From: Deltaproteobacteria bacterium
Lineage (GTDB): Bacteria > Desulfobacterota > DSM-4660 > Desulfatiglandales > HGW-15
Assembly (NCBI GenBank): GCA_019310525.1
Contig: JAFDEE010000003.1
Location: 1 to 59,395, forward strand
Length of the DNA stretch: 59,395 bases
Reading direction: 5' to 3'
A model generated the notes under the pieces. That model saw only the letters and a program-made list of their open reading frames with translations, made no database searches and was not told the origin of the DNA. The translations under genes were made by a program, and so were the position numbers. Each line of letters begins with the position of its first letter. Positions within the stretch are counted from its first letter, which is position 1. Positions 38,001-48,504 of this stretch are shown here, in pieces.

Positions 38001-39377
38001 GATGACACCCATTACGTGGACGCGGACGGGGATGACAACTGGGGGACCATCCTCCTGGCCGGGTTGAATCTTGGTGGAAAACACATCTGGGCGGAAGGTG
38101 ACTTTGATGACGGTTCCGGGGTTACCGTATCCGAAACCCGCCACTTCTATCCCAGTTACTTCTGCATGGATGTCACAGACCCGAGGAACCCCAGGTTGCT
38201 CTGGGAAAGGACTTACCAGGATCTCGGTCTGACCACCTCCATACCCGCGATCGTGAAGGTGAAAGACAAGTGGTTTGCGGTGTTCGGTTCAGGACCCGAG
38301 ACCTTTGACGGTGAGAGCACCCAGAAGGCCCATGTATACGTTGTGGACCTTAAGACCGGAGATGCCTATCCCGACATATCCTCTTTCGCTTCAGGCACCA
38401 CGGACGCCTGGCTCTTCTCGGGAAGCGAGAATAACGCCTTCATGAATTCCCCAGTGTCCCTTGACAAGAACCTCAACTACAACGTAGACGCCATCTATTT
38501 AGGAGAAACTTATAAGCAGGGGAGTTCATGGAAGGGGAAAATATACAAAGTCATGATCCCCTGGGACTGGAGCGACGTCTCCTCTTATGAAGACAACCCC
38601 ATTCACTCCGGAAATGAATGGAAATTCAAACCCCTCTTTACCTCCGACAGGCCCATCACCTCTCCGCTCTCCCTATCGATCGATTTCTTTGACAACGTAT
38701 GGGTATATTTCGGGACCGGCCGATACCTCTCTGATTCCGACAAGTCCACCACCGATACCCAGTACCTTTACGGTCTAGTGGATCCCTTCTTCAACAGTTA
38801 CTACGATTCGGGCTCCGGGGGTTATTATCACAGCTATGCTTACAACAAGGAATTGAGCCGGAGTGACCTTTTCGAGGCCGACGATTACGTGATAACCTCA
38901 GGAGGAACGGTCTTCGTGGGATCCACGGAATTCGGGAACTGGAACGACCTCCTCGTAGAGGCCAGGAATTACGACGGCTGGTACAGGACCCTGCTCACCA
39001 CCCGGGAGCGGGCGATCACTAAGCCCAGCGTCTTCGGCGGCATCGTCTTCTTCCCCACATTCGTCCCCAACGACGATATCTGTGGGTTCGGCGGGGACAG
39101 TTACCTCTATGCCCTATACTTTGAGACGGGAACGGCCTATTACGAGCCTGTCTTCCCCGGTCAGACCCAGGATTTCACTGTGGGGTCTGAAACCTATCAG
39201 CAGGTCCTGGACAAGGTCAGCCTGGGATCGGGAAAGTCCTCTTCCCTCGGATTCCACGTCGGGCAGGAAGAGGGGACAAAGGCCTTCATTCAGCAAAGTA
39301 CCGGAACGGTTCTCGATGTGGATACCAATCCGGCATTCAATATAAAGAGTGGGCTTATCAACTGGAGGCAACCTTAG
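35010..39377 (+). CDS. pilY1: PilY1-type pilus tip adhesin with inserted DNRLRE-like domain
   Basis: 1455-aa exported protein. Signal peptide at 1-27; a vWA-type start ILIILDNSGSMN (MIDAS Asp-x-Ser-x-Ser at 54-58); then an unusual insert (about 90-268, from VRVSQSRDDAEE through EAPLLHIEFTP) that looks like the jelly-roll DNRLRE fold; then the family's own YYGLFDPDAQYKYSSNKFVRDPNGEWNGNWLNWLSMRRIDVAKKVL; several Asp-rich loops (DRDGDD, DSDGDGTPD, DTDGDRALD, DKDQQVD); and the C-terminal beta-propeller (VYVGANDGMLHAF onward). ATG follows AGGAGGACTTT. Such proteins sit at the pilus tip and control adhesion, surface sensing and retraction, mostly in a calcium-dependent way. Without the insert, the two flanking parts join as in ordinary deltaproteobacterial PilY1. 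Confidence 0.9.
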   Translation: MKKTTILLVISTLFLGLFPGGEPAHSSEPSMSDYTATPIFMTTSITPNILIILDNSGSMNYAAYGTWAGDNGAEITDELYSGNTPYSNSTTVRVSQSRDDAEERPTDDTAWYNSSDLDLGGYSTTSNDAIVGIRFQNVNVPQGATITNAYIEFTAKADSSTAPANTNFTIRGQLDDDTDQFSATLNNIDSRPRTAASVAWSNVSAWTHDTTYQTPDIKEIVQEIVNRTGWVKGNSMVFIFSGTGKRDAKSYDNSHSEAPLLHIEFTPAERTLYYGLFDPDAQYKYSSNKFVRDPNGEWNGNWLNWLSMRRIDVAKKVLVGGLATSRTGGGNTTLYGDDHNAQPSRYWKRQFDSSLSGVSVTPYNGNYWYGIKGGYIYVDDDSNPFSGYIERYKIAVKKDEADEPDEFLDGNIAGVIQRVGSRARFGLEFYNNDEGGRIQVAVKAGSMTNMVTQIENMKADTWTPLAEAFYEGVRYFQQVSPYYFNGDYQTNHQKDPYYWDDRGDFVECGKSFILLITDGESTQDKNIPTGLRDYDGDENDPGSYDYNGSDYLDDVALWARTNDLRSDLDGDQNIIFYTVFAFGQGSTLLQDAAKNGGFEDRDGDDRPNLTSEWDSDGDGTPDTYFEAPNGYQLEAQLLRAITDILKRAAAGTAVSVLATSGEGEGNLVQAYFRPTVTSGVTDVKWVGYLQSLWVDSYGNLHEDTDGDRALDPANDKVVEYYFDSATGDSKIRRFTDFVPSGTTPYPDVGSDAYEILDLEDINPLWEAGEILSTRDPDERKIFTYLDMDKDQQVDEPVGDDDPFDDDGEVVAFDLSGVTKIKPYLGVKDFSAWNYLGWYHDDRAKTLIEYIRGKDTGLSGTTTLQVRSRTLNGNVWKLGDIVHSTPVSIAKPPDNYHIIYADESYMDYLSGVSNRETVVYVGANDGMLHAFTSWCYSGTSKQYTKPSAAPSGEHIGEELWAYIPQALLPHLKWLPKEDYSHVYYVDLKPKIFDAKILPDDTHYVDADGDDNWGTILLAGLNLGGKHIWAEGDFDDGSGVTVSETRHFYPSYFCMDVTDPRNPRLLWERTYQDLGLTTSIPAIVKVKDKWFAVFGSGPETFDGESTQKAHVYVVDLKTGDAYPDISSFASGTTDAWLFSGSENNAFMNSPVSLDKNLNYNVDAIYLGETYKQGSSWKGKIYKVMIPWDWSDVSSYEDNPIHSGNEWKFKPLFTSDRPITSPLSLSIDFFDNVWVYFGTGRYLSDSDKSTTDTQYLYGLVDPFFNSYYDSGSGGYYHSYAYNKELSRSDLFEADDYVITSGGTVFVGSTEFGNWNDLLVEARNYDGWYRTLLTTRERAITKPSVFGGIVFFPTFVPNDDICGFGGDSYLYALYFETGTAYYEPVFPGQTQDFTVGSETYQQVLDKVSLGSGKSSSLGFHVGQEEGTKAFIQQSTGTVLDVDTNPAFNIKSGLINWRQP

Positions 39378-39430
39378 ATGAAGCCGATCGGTTTGTTCAC
39401 ACCCCCTCCAAACATGACAGGAGTGAAAAG

Positions 39431-39814
39431 ATGTGGAAATGGCTGAGAAAAACAGGAGGAACGGTCTTTTTCCCATTGATCGTAATCTGTCTTGTCTTCG
39501 CCGCTTCCGGGACCGCCCTTTCGGAGGATCCGGGGGAAGAGATCCAGGGAGATACGGGTAATACCGCAACGGTCAGGATCGATTCCAAGACGACCGACAA
39601 TCTCCTGACGGACCGCGGGATCTTCCGGGTGGATGAAATGACGGTATTCTATGATGAAGATGGGAAAAAAATGTCATTCTCGCTCCTCCCGGTCCCTTGC
39701 AAGGCCGAGATTTCTTACGAATCCGGCCTGGGAGACCCGGAGGCCCGCAGCGTCAAGCTTATAAAGGCGCTTCCCGGGGCCGTCACCTATTTTCAGCCCC
39801 CGACTCCCGAATAG
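39431..39814 (+). CDS. Small exported protein of the pilus operon
   Basis: Not recognised. 127 aa with a signal peptide (FFPLIVICLVFAASGTALS) and a mature part of about 95 aa rich in beta-type residues (MTVFYDEDGKKMSFSLLPVPCKAEISYES), ending in FQPPTPE. One Cys in the mature part. CAGGAG lies 7 nt before the ATG. It sits between pilY1 and the assembly ATPase, a place where deltaproteobacterial loci often carry a lineage-specific small protein. A periplasmic or pilus-associated role is inferred from position only. Confidence 0.7.
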   Translation: MWKWLRKTGGTVFFPLIVICLVFAASGTALSEDPGEEIQGDTGNTATVRIDSKTTDNLLTDRGIFRVDEMTVFYDEDGKKMSFSLLPVPCKAEISYESGLGDPEARSVKLIKALPGAVTYFQPPTPE

Positions 39815-39976
39815 GACCTGGATCTCGGCCCTTTCGCCTACTCACGGGAAGATGGACTCCCGTCGCATTTTCGGATACCAGGGGGCGGATGGGCCGAGGG
39901 AGGTTATTGTCTCCTGCTGGTGGACAGTCCCCGAAGCCGACACTCACAGCGCCCTTCATCGCGAGAGGAAAACCGG

Positions 39977-41806
39977 ATGCTTCAAAAAGAAACCCCTTCT
40001 GACCCCTTTTCCCCTGACAGGGTTACCAGGGTACTCTTGGAATACGGGTTGATCTCGGAGGGGCAAAGGGCGCAGATCCTCAAGCGCCGATCCCATATCC
40101 AAAAAAAACTTGAGCAGGTCCGCCCCCCACGCGGGAATCATGGGACTGAGAAAGGGAAAGTTCCCAACCCGGTGACCATCATTGATGTCATCACCTCCCT
40201 GCGGATCGCCCGAGCGGACGATCCGTCCAAGACCTTGGACGAAGAGACCATCTTCCAGACCCTCGCAAGGGACTGGGGGATCCCTTACAAGAAGATCGAT
40301 CCCTTGAAACTGGATCTCAATTTGGTGACCAGTACCATCCCCCATTCCTTTGCAAAAAAGCACCTGGTCCTTCCTGTGGATATGAAGGACGGGTGGCTCC
40401 ACGTGGCCACCCCGAATCCCTTCAACGTGGAAGTGATGGAAGATATCAGCCGGGTGAGTCACTGCAGGGTTCGCCCCCTCGTAAGCTGCAAGACGGATAT
40501 CATAAAACTCATAAACGAGTTTTTCGGTTTCAAGCGATCCATCGCGGCTGCGGAACACCAGTTTTCAGGTCCCGCCGTAGATCTGGGCAACCTGGAGCAA
40601 TACGTGCGCCTGGGGGTTTCCGACGAGCTCCCTTCCAATGACCAACACATTGTTAATGCCGTAGACCATCTTTTCAGCTACGCCTTTGACCAAAGGGCAA
40701 GCGATATCCACATCGAGCCCAAAAGGGACAAGAGCCTGGTGAGGCTACGCATCGACGGCGTCCTCCACACGGTCTACGAACTGCCCAAGAACGTCCATTC
40801 CGCCATAGTGAGCCGCATCAAGACCCTCAGCCGCCTGGATATGGCGGAGAAAAGACGGCCCCAGGACGGCCGCATCAAGATGGACAGGCAGGGCGTGGAA
40901 TCCGAGATCCGGGTCTCCTCCGTGCCGGTCGCCTTTGGAGAAAAACTGGTGATGAGAATCATGGATCCTGAGATCCTTTTCCAGGATCTGGAAAATCTCG
41001 GATTCTCCTCCACTGACCTTATCCGTTACCACCGGTTTATCGACATGCCCCACGGGATCGTTCTGGTATGTGGACCCACGGGAAGCGGGAAATCCACCAC
41101 CCTCTATTCCACCCTCCGCTACCTCTCTTCGCCCGCCATCAACATTACGACCGTGGAAGATCCGATCGAGATGGTCCACGAGGACTTCAACCAGATTGCG
41201 GTCCAACCCGCCGTCGGCATCACCTTTGGATCCATCCTGAGAAATATCCTCAGGCAAGACCCCGATATCATCATGATAGGGGAAATGCGGGACCTGGAAA
41301 CGGCCCAGAATGCCATCCAAGCCGCCTTGACCGGCCACCTGGTCCTCTCCACCCTGCATACCAACGACGCCCCTTCCGCTGTAACGCGTCTCCTGGATCT
41401 CGGGGTCCCTGCATTCCTCATACAGGCCACCCTGATCGGTATCGTATCCCAGAGACTGGTCCGAAAGATCTGTCCCCACTGCAAGGAGGCCTTCCGGATC
41501 GAGCAAGGGGAGTTGGCTTCCCTCGGCCTGGAATTAATGGAAAAGGGCCCCCTGGAGCTCCATCGGGGCAAGGGCTGCATGAAGTGCCGTAATACCGGGT
41601 ACCTCGGGAGAACCGGCATCTTTGAAGTGCTCCCTGTCACGGAATCCATTCGGAAAATCATCGTCCCGCAATGCGACGTGGAATCCGTGCGGAACCTGGC
41701 TCGAAAGGAGGGGATGGTAACCCTCAGGGAAAACGCCGTGAAGAAACTTCTCTCGGGTGTAACCTCTTATCAGGAGGTGCTGCGGGTGACCTGGGAGCGA
41801 AGCTAG
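39977..41806 (+). CDS. pilB: Type IV pilus / type II secretion assembly ATPase
   Basis: 609-aa hexameric motor that drives pilus extension. N-terminal MshEN/GspE-N domain (about 85-200, GIPYKKIDPLKLDLNLVTSTIP), then the motor: Walker A GPTGSGKSTT (about 375), Asp box with TVEDPIEM, Walker B region DPDIIMIGEMRDLETAQNA, His box LVLSTLHTNDAPSAVTRLLDLG, and a four-Cys zinc site CPHC...CMKC. GspE and PilB are hard to separate; the pilin neighbours favour PilB. ATG at 39977 follows GAGAGGAAAAC; a frame open to 39920 starts in the non-coding end of the previous gap. PilC and PilT are not adjacent. Confidence 0.9.
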   Translation: MLQKETPSDPFSPDRVTRVLLEYGLISEGQRAQILKRRSHIQKKLEQVRPPRGNHGTEKGKVPNPVTIIDVITSLRIARADDPSKTLDEETIFQTLARDWGIPYKKIDPLKLDLNLVTSTIPHSFAKKHLVLPVDMKDGWLHVATPNPFNVEVMEDISRVSHCRVRPLVSCKTDIIKLINEFFGFKRSIAAAEHQFSGPAVDLGNLEQYVRLGVSDELPSNDQHIVNAVDHLFSYAFDQRASDIHIEPKRDKSLVRLRIDGVLHTVYELPKNVHSAIVSRIKTLSRLDMAEKRRPQDGRIKMDRQGVESEIRVSSVPVAFGEKLVMRIMDPEILFQDLENLGFSSTDLIRYHRFIDMPHGIVLVCGPTGSGKSTTLYSTLRYLSSPAINITTVEDPIEMVHEDFNQIAVQPAVGITFGSILRNILRQDPDIIMIGEMRDLETAQNAIQAALTGHLVLSTLHTNDAPSAVTRLLDLGVPAFLIQATLIGIVSQRLVRKICPHCKEAFRIEQGELASLGLELMEKGPLELHRGKGCMKCRNTGYLGRTGIFEVLPVTESIRKIIVPQCDVESVRNLARKEGMVTLRENAVKKLLSGVTSYQEVLRVTWERS

Positions 41807-42108
41807 GGGGGTCCCAGAAGAACCTCCGGGCCGCCCACCGTCTCGGGATCCCCATGTCTTATTCACACCATACCGGCATTATCCGTCTTTCATTGGGATA
41901 GTCGAAGACCCATACCACCTTCCCCTTACCCTGATCTTTACAGATATTGCTACAATCCAGTAGACGACAGGAGGCGTCTAAAAACCCTTGAAGGCGACGG
42001 GAGAGCGGTTTAATATGGATGGCCGTTCCCCCTTGACCGACAAGGGAGATCACCACCAAATCAAGGCTGGTCGGCTGTGCCGATCCCCGACCTACTCCAC
42101 GGCAAGGC
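41807..42108. other. Gap before recN, nothing clear
   Basis: 302 bp. No frame with a ribosome site, no terminator after the ATPase gene and no LexA-like palindrome before recN that I can recognise. A 14-bp ACAGGAGGCGTCTA word near 41970 resembles a ribosome site but leads to no open frame of note. Confidence 0.4.
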
Positions 42109-43806
42109 ATGCTCGTTCAACTGACAATCTCAAATTTCGCCATCATCAATCACCTGGAGATTCATTTCAAGGAGGGGCTCAATATCCTTTCCGGGGAGAC
42201 CGGTGCCGGCAAATCCATTATCATCAATGCCGTAAACCTGATTCTGGGCGGGAGGGCATCAAGCGATCTCATCCGGACCGGTGCCCCTGAAGCCCGAGTC
42301 GAAGCCCTCTTCCACCTGCCCCGAAGCCATCCTGCTGGAGATCTTCTCAAGGAATTCGGAATTCCCTTTGATGAAGAAATTCTGGTCAAGCGAATCATAT
42401 CACGAGAAGGCCGAAACAGGATCGCGATCAACGGCTCCCTGGCCACCCTGCATATGCTGAGTCGAATCGGATCCCTTTTGGTCAGCATCTCCGGGCAACA
42501 TGAGCACCAGTCCCTCCTAAAACCGGAAAATCATCTTTACATCCTGGATGCCTTTGGTGGGCTCACGGATGAAAGGGAGGCCATTGGAGAAATTTTCGGG
42601 GATTACCGAAGGTTGAAAGAAACCATCCATTTGCTCGAAAAGGAAATAGAGCTGGGAGAAGAAAAGCTGGAATTGGCCCGATTTCAGGTTACCGAAATCG
42701 ATCGGGCGGAGATCCATGAAGGAGAGGACCAGGACCTTGAAGAGGAGAAAAAACGCCTGCGTTACGCTGAACAGCTCATGAATGCCATGGGTGAGGCCTA
42801 TCGTATCCTTTACGAAGACAAAGATGCGGTGATCTCCCGGCTTTCCCATTGCGTCAAGGAACTGGAAAAGGGATCCGAGATCGACGGGAGGCTCGAACCC
42901 ATAAGAGACGCCGTTGCCTCTGCCAGCGTGGAACTCGAAGAAGCGGCTTTCGATCTGAGAGAACTCCGGCAAAGGGTCTTCAACGATCCCCATCGCCTTG
43001 AGGAAGTGGAAGAACGTCTGCAAATCCTCAACAGGCTCAAGAGGAAATACGGCCCCACCCTCGGGGACGTGTTGCGGCACAGGGAGCGGATCTCCCTTTC
43101 CGAGGAAAACCTTGCCCGAAAAAAAGAGGAACTCCGGGAGATCCACCGGGAATCGGCGGATAGGGAACAGGAACTTCTCTCCCGGGCTGCTTCCATTTCC
43201 GAAAAGAGGAAGAAGGTCGCCATGGGAATCGAGAAAGCGGTAAAACGGGAACTCGCCATGCTGGGCATGAAAGGCACCCGTTTCCAGGTGGGTTTCGAAA
43301 CCTTGAAAGAGATTGGAGATCCGGGAGCCGGAAGTCGGATTGAAGCCATCGGGCCCGATGGTTGGGACAGGGTCGAATTCCTCATCTCTCCGAATATCGG
43401 GGAGGAGTTGAGGCCCCTGTCCAAGATCGCTTCAGGAGGAGAACTGTCCAGGGTCATGCTGGCCCTGAAGACGATCCTAGCCCGGAGCGCCTCAGTAGAA
43501 ACGATTATTTTCGATGAGGTGGATGCCGGTATCGGCGGAGCGACCGCGGAGGTCGTGGGGGAAAAACTGCAGTCTCTGGCCCGGTACCATCAACTGCTCT
43601 GCATCAGCCACCTCCATCAGATCGCGAGCAAGGGGACCACCCATTTCCTGGTGGAAAAAAAGGTGACGGCCGGCAGGACCCAGACCGTGATCTCGGAACT
43701 GGACGAGGAGGGCCGTGTAAAGGAGATCGCCCGGATGCTCGGAGGGAAAACCGTATCTTCAAGGGCCTTGGCCCATGCGAGGGAACTCCTGGATCAAGGC
43801 CATTGA
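42109..43806 (+). CDS. recN: DNA repair protein RecN
   Basis: 565-aa SMC-like ATPase of double-strand-break repair. Seen: N-terminal LTISNFAIINHLEIHFKEGLNILSGETGAGKS with Walker A, a Q/R-rich SGQHEHQSLLKPENHL stretch, long coiled coils (about 160-360), the ABC signature LSRVMLALKTILA preceded by KIASGGE, and Walker B TIIFDEVDAGIGGATAEVVGEKL followed by CISHLHQIAS. Length agrees with the family. AAGG precedes the ATG. Stands alone, converging on the lipoprotein gene. Confidence 0.95.
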   Translation: MLVQLTISNFAIINHLEIHFKEGLNILSGETGAGKSIIINAVNLILGGRASSDLIRTGAPEARVEALFHLPRSHPAGDLLKEFGIPFDEEILVKRIISREGRNRIAINGSLATLHMLSRIGSLLVSISGQHEHQSLLKPENHLYILDAFGGLTDEREAIGEIFGDYRRLKETIHLLEKEIELGEEKLELARFQVTEIDRAEIHEGEDQDLEEEKKRLRYAEQLMNAMGEAYRILYEDKDAVISRLSHCVKELEKGSEIDGRLEPIRDAVASASVELEEAAFDLRELRQRVFNDPHRLEEVEERLQILNRLKRKYGPTLGDVLRHRERISLSEENLARKKEELREIHRESADREQELLSRAASISEKRKKVAMGIEKAVKRELAMLGMKGTRFQVGFETLKEIGDPGAGSRIEAIGPDGWDRVEFLISPNIGEELRPLSKIASGGELSRVMLALKTILARSASVETIIFDEVDAGIGGATAEVVGEKLQSLARYHQLLCISHLHQIASKGTTHFLVEKKVTAGRTQTVISELDEEGRVKEIARMLGGKTVSSRALAHARELLDQGH

Positions 43807-43884
43807 AAAATGAATGGAAGGTGACAAAAAGGCGAATTCCCGCCCCTTGTGGATCAGGTCTTCCATTACTCCTAAAACAAAGGC

Positions 43885-44862
43885 TCAATTTTTTACGGGT
43901 CTTACGAGGTAGCCGGCCTGAAACTTCCCCTCGGACAAGGGCACGGCCGAGGCATAGGAATCCATTACCTTTTCCGCCTTCACTTCTCCTATTTTCGGCC
44001 CAAGGAGATAATAGGTCCTCCCGCTTGCCGAACGGACGGGATCCCCTCTCCCGTATACTTCAAAGACCTCTCCAGCCTCTATCCCCACATCCTTTCCCGC
44101 GCTGATGATCACCTTACCGTCATTGACGGACAGAATCCGGCCGGACCACGGATGACGGTCCAGGGCCTCCCTGAGGGCCTCGACATGGCCCTCAAGCATA
44201 TCGGCAAAGGCCTTCTGCAGTTCTTTTTCGTCGATACTCTTCCTCAGTTCCGCCTCGTCCTCTTCCTCCCATGCCATGAGGTCCTCTATGAGATCCAATT
44301 TTCGGGTCTCCAGATGGGACAGGATCAGGGTACCGTTCGTGATGTCCAGGGCATTCACGAACATGGAGATTTCTACCTCGCGGTTTGCCCCTCCAAACGG
44401 CCATATCACCCTCAAGGGCCAAAAACTCTTCTTTTTGGGGCGGAACTCTAAGGGATTGATGATTACTGTGAGCAGGACATTCATCCCCATTTCTTCGGCC
44501 TTCCTGGCACGGTCCGGGTCCGTTACAATGCCGAATTCCGGGTTGCGCAATTTCAGGGTCGTGGGGATCGGGTCCCTGGCAGGGTAAATGAGAAGCCGTT
44601 CATCCTTTGAAAGCATGGAAATAAAGGTATGGGAGATTTTTTCCAATTTTTGCTTTCCAAGCCTGGCCTGATCCAGGATGGGCAGCATGAGGACCCTTTT
44701 CTTCAAGGAATCCGTCTTTCCGGCCTGAAAGGTGACCTTCTTATAGATTTTTTCAGGGGAAATCTTCCGGTAAATGCCCTTGACGGTTCCGCAACCCGTC
44801 AAGCAAAGAATGAGAAAAAGGATGATAAATAGGCTACCCTGCCTCAATCGGCCTGTATTCAT
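43885..44862 (-). CDS. Lipoprotein of unknown function, possibly FlgT/CsgG-like
   Basis: 325-aa exported protein with a lipobox LTGC (Cys near residue 24) after a hydrophobic signal. The middle (about 55-170) has the order VLMLPILDQARLGKQ...MLSKDERLLIY...AEEMGMNVLLTVIINPLEF, which recalls CsgG/TolB-like amino-terminal folds; the last 90 aa (SGRILSVNDGKVIISAGKDVGIEAGEVFEVYGRG) resemble the C-terminal domain of flagellar protein FlgT. I do not recognise a closer name. No flagellar or curli gene is in the window. AAAGGATT precedes the ATG. Last gene of a minus-strand series nucleoside phosphorylase-like, ligA, acylphosphatase, lipoprotein, though gaps of 80-180 nt separate some. Confidence 0.75.
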   Translation of the reverse strand: MNTGRLRQGSLFIILFLILCLTGCGTVKGIYRKISPEKIYKKVTFQAGKTDSLKKRVLMLPILDQARLGKQKLEKISHTFISMLSKDERLLIYPARDPIPTTLKLRNPEFGIVTDPDRARKAEEMGMNVLLTVIINPLEFRPKKKSFWPLRVIWPFGGANREVEISMFVNALDITNGTLILSHLETRKLDLIEDLMAWEEEDEAELRKSIDEKELQKAFADMLEGHVEALREALDRHPWSGRILSVNDGKVIISAGKDVGIEAGEVFEVYGRGDPVRSASGRTYYLLGPKIGEVKAEKVMDSYASAVPLSEGKFQAGYLVRPVKN

Positions 44863-44943
44863 CGGGGGAATCCTTTCTCCGAAACAGTGGCCAAAAAATC
44901 ATAGCTTAGATAGGGCGTTCCGAGGTTATTAACATCCACCGGA

Positions 44944-45222
44944 TCAAAAGACAATATCAAAGGTGTCAAATTCCCCCTGCCAGGGCTCTTCCGTTTCATG
45001 AACCCGGGTGACCCGGGCATGGGACGGCCCACGATGGCACCATGAGACTAATTCCCTCACCTTTTCCGCTTCTCCTTCGGCCAGGACCTCCACAGTTCCA
45101 TCCGGTCTGTTCCTGACCCATCCCCGCACCCCCAGGGCCTCAGCCTTTCTGCGGGTGGAATCCCGAAACCACACCCCCTGTACACGGCCTTCGATCACAA
45201 GTCGAATCCTGATGTTTTCCAT
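44944..45222 (-). CDS. acyP: Acylphosphatase
   Basis: 92-aa enzyme that hydrolyses acyl phosphates such as acetyl phosphate or carbamoyl phosphate. The family pattern is complete: RLVIEGRVQGVWFRDSTRRKAEALGVRGWVRNRPDGTVE, with catalytic Arg in GVWFR and Asn in WVRN. One Cys near the C-terminal half. ATG at 45222 follows AGGAGAGGC; a frame to 45276 lacks a ribosome site. Placed 180 nt downstream of ligA on the same strand. Confidence 0.95.
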   Translation of the reverse strand: MENIRIRLVIEGRVQGVWFRDSTRRKAEALGVRGWVRNRPDGTVEVLAEGEAEKVRELVSWCHRGPSHARVTRVHETEEPWQGEFDTFDIVF

Positions 45223-45402
45223 GCCTCTCTCCTGAAATCGACGATCATTCCGATTCGGAATAGCTTGAAAGTTCAAGGAATCAAAGGGTTGAGAGATGAA
45301 ACCCGCTTCATAATTTATACCCTGGAACCCTTATCCCTCGAACCGTTATCAGATAATATTAGGATTGATGTACTCGCCTGAAGTCAGGCTTTCTCCCGGG
45401 GG

Positions 45403-47451
<2,049 letters not shown>

Positions 47452-47462
47452 TTATCAAGGTC

Positions 47463-48236
47463 TCACAAAGAGACTTCAAATGATTTTTCAAGCCCAGAGG
47501 GCCGTTCCAAAAGTTCCAAGAGCATGCCGCGGGCGAGTTTCAAAGACCCCTTGAACCGCGGCTCGTGAAATCCCCTGTGCCACTTAAGAGCAAAGAGTTC
47601 ATCCGACACCACGAGCAGGCCCCCAAGCTGCACGCCGCGAAACAGGGCCACACTCATCAGGGCCGTCATCTCCATGTCAACCGCAAGAACACCCATCTCG
47701 CCATAAGCCTTCACCTTGGAAGGCGTTTCCCTAAAAGGCGCATCCGTACTCCAGACCGCACCCTTTTTGTAATGGTATCCCCTTCCCTCCAGGGCTCCAG
47801 TGAGCAATCCCGTGAGTTCCGGGTCTGCCCTCGGGCCGCCCTCCCCCGCAGGATAGTGTTGGGATGTACCTTCCTCGGGGATCCCCTCAACGGGAACCAC
47901 AAGATCTCCGATACGCAATTCCGGACAAAGAGAGCCGCACCAGCCAAGGACCCAGATTCTCCGGGCCCCCAGGGCAATTAGCTTTTCAAGGCCCATGGCC
48001 GCCTGGGGAGCCCCTAAAAAGGGACCTGCAACGGGGAAGATTTTCCCCCTGATCCGATGACGGTACAATTTAAAGAAATCCAGATGAAAACATTCGCTGC
48101 CCTCGATTCCCTCAAGGCGGGTGAAGGCTCTGAGGTCCGGCCCTGTCAAGGCCATGAGGACCTCCTGCCCCAGGGAGGGATCGGTCCTGGATTTCCTTGG
48201 GGTGATAATGCCATCTTCAGCTGATGTTGTAATCAT
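47463..48236 (-). CDS. Nucleoside phosphorylase family protein
   Basis: 257-aa enzyme of the PNP/UDP (uridine and purine phosphorylase) family. Seen: GPFLGAPQAAMGLEKLIALGARRIWVLGWCGSL (phosphate and ribose site region, with the GxCGSL signature), and AVDMEMTALMSVALFRGVQLGGLLVVSDEL, the family's EMEAA-like motif (VDMEMTALM) and Asp near the base site (VSDEL). The base specificity is not evident. A related use is in menaquinone (futalosine) or MTA metabolism, but no supporting neighbour is present. ATG at 48236 with AGGGGGA 7 nt upstream is preferred over 48242 and 48278. Confidence 0.82.
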   Translation of the reverse strand: MITTSAEDGIITPRKSRTDPSLGQEVLMALTGPDLRAFTRLEGIEGSECFHLDFFKLYRHRIRGKIFPVAGPFLGAPQAAMGLEKLIALGARRIWVLGWCGSLCPELRIGDLVVPVEGIPEEGTSQHYPAGEGGPRADPELTGLLTGALEGRGYHYKKGAVWSTDAPFRETPSKVKAYGEMGVLAVDMEMTALMSVALFRGVQLGGLLVVSDELFALKWHRGFHEPRFKGSLKLARGMLLELLERPSGLEKSFEVSL

Positions 48237-48441
48237 ACACATTCCCCCTAAGGAAACCGGCCGAAACGGAACCTCCATATATTAGAGAGGGAGGGCCCTG
48301 ATGGCAACAATTAAAGAAACGGGGCGGGTCATACTGCCTAAAGGGAAAAAAGATTATACAACAGGCCATAATAATGTGATAAAGTTGGATTCAACGGTAA
48401 CAGAAAAAAGCAAGGAGACGAATGGAGCGGATCTTTTTCCT

Positions 48442-48470
48442 TGACATAATTTTTTTATTAGGATTAATTT
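48442..48470 (+). promoter_or_regulatory. Promoter of the ffh-rpsP-trmD operon
   Basis: TTGACA (48442-48447) followed after 17 nt by TTAATT (48465-48470), inside an AT-rich stretch 35-60 nt before ffh. The -35 is perfect and the spacing ideal; the -10 is a fair match. No ribosome site is obvious between it and the ATG at 48505. Confidence 0.5.
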
Positions 48471-48504
48471 AAAGGTTTATATCTTGATCTAAAATGTAGG
48501 CTCT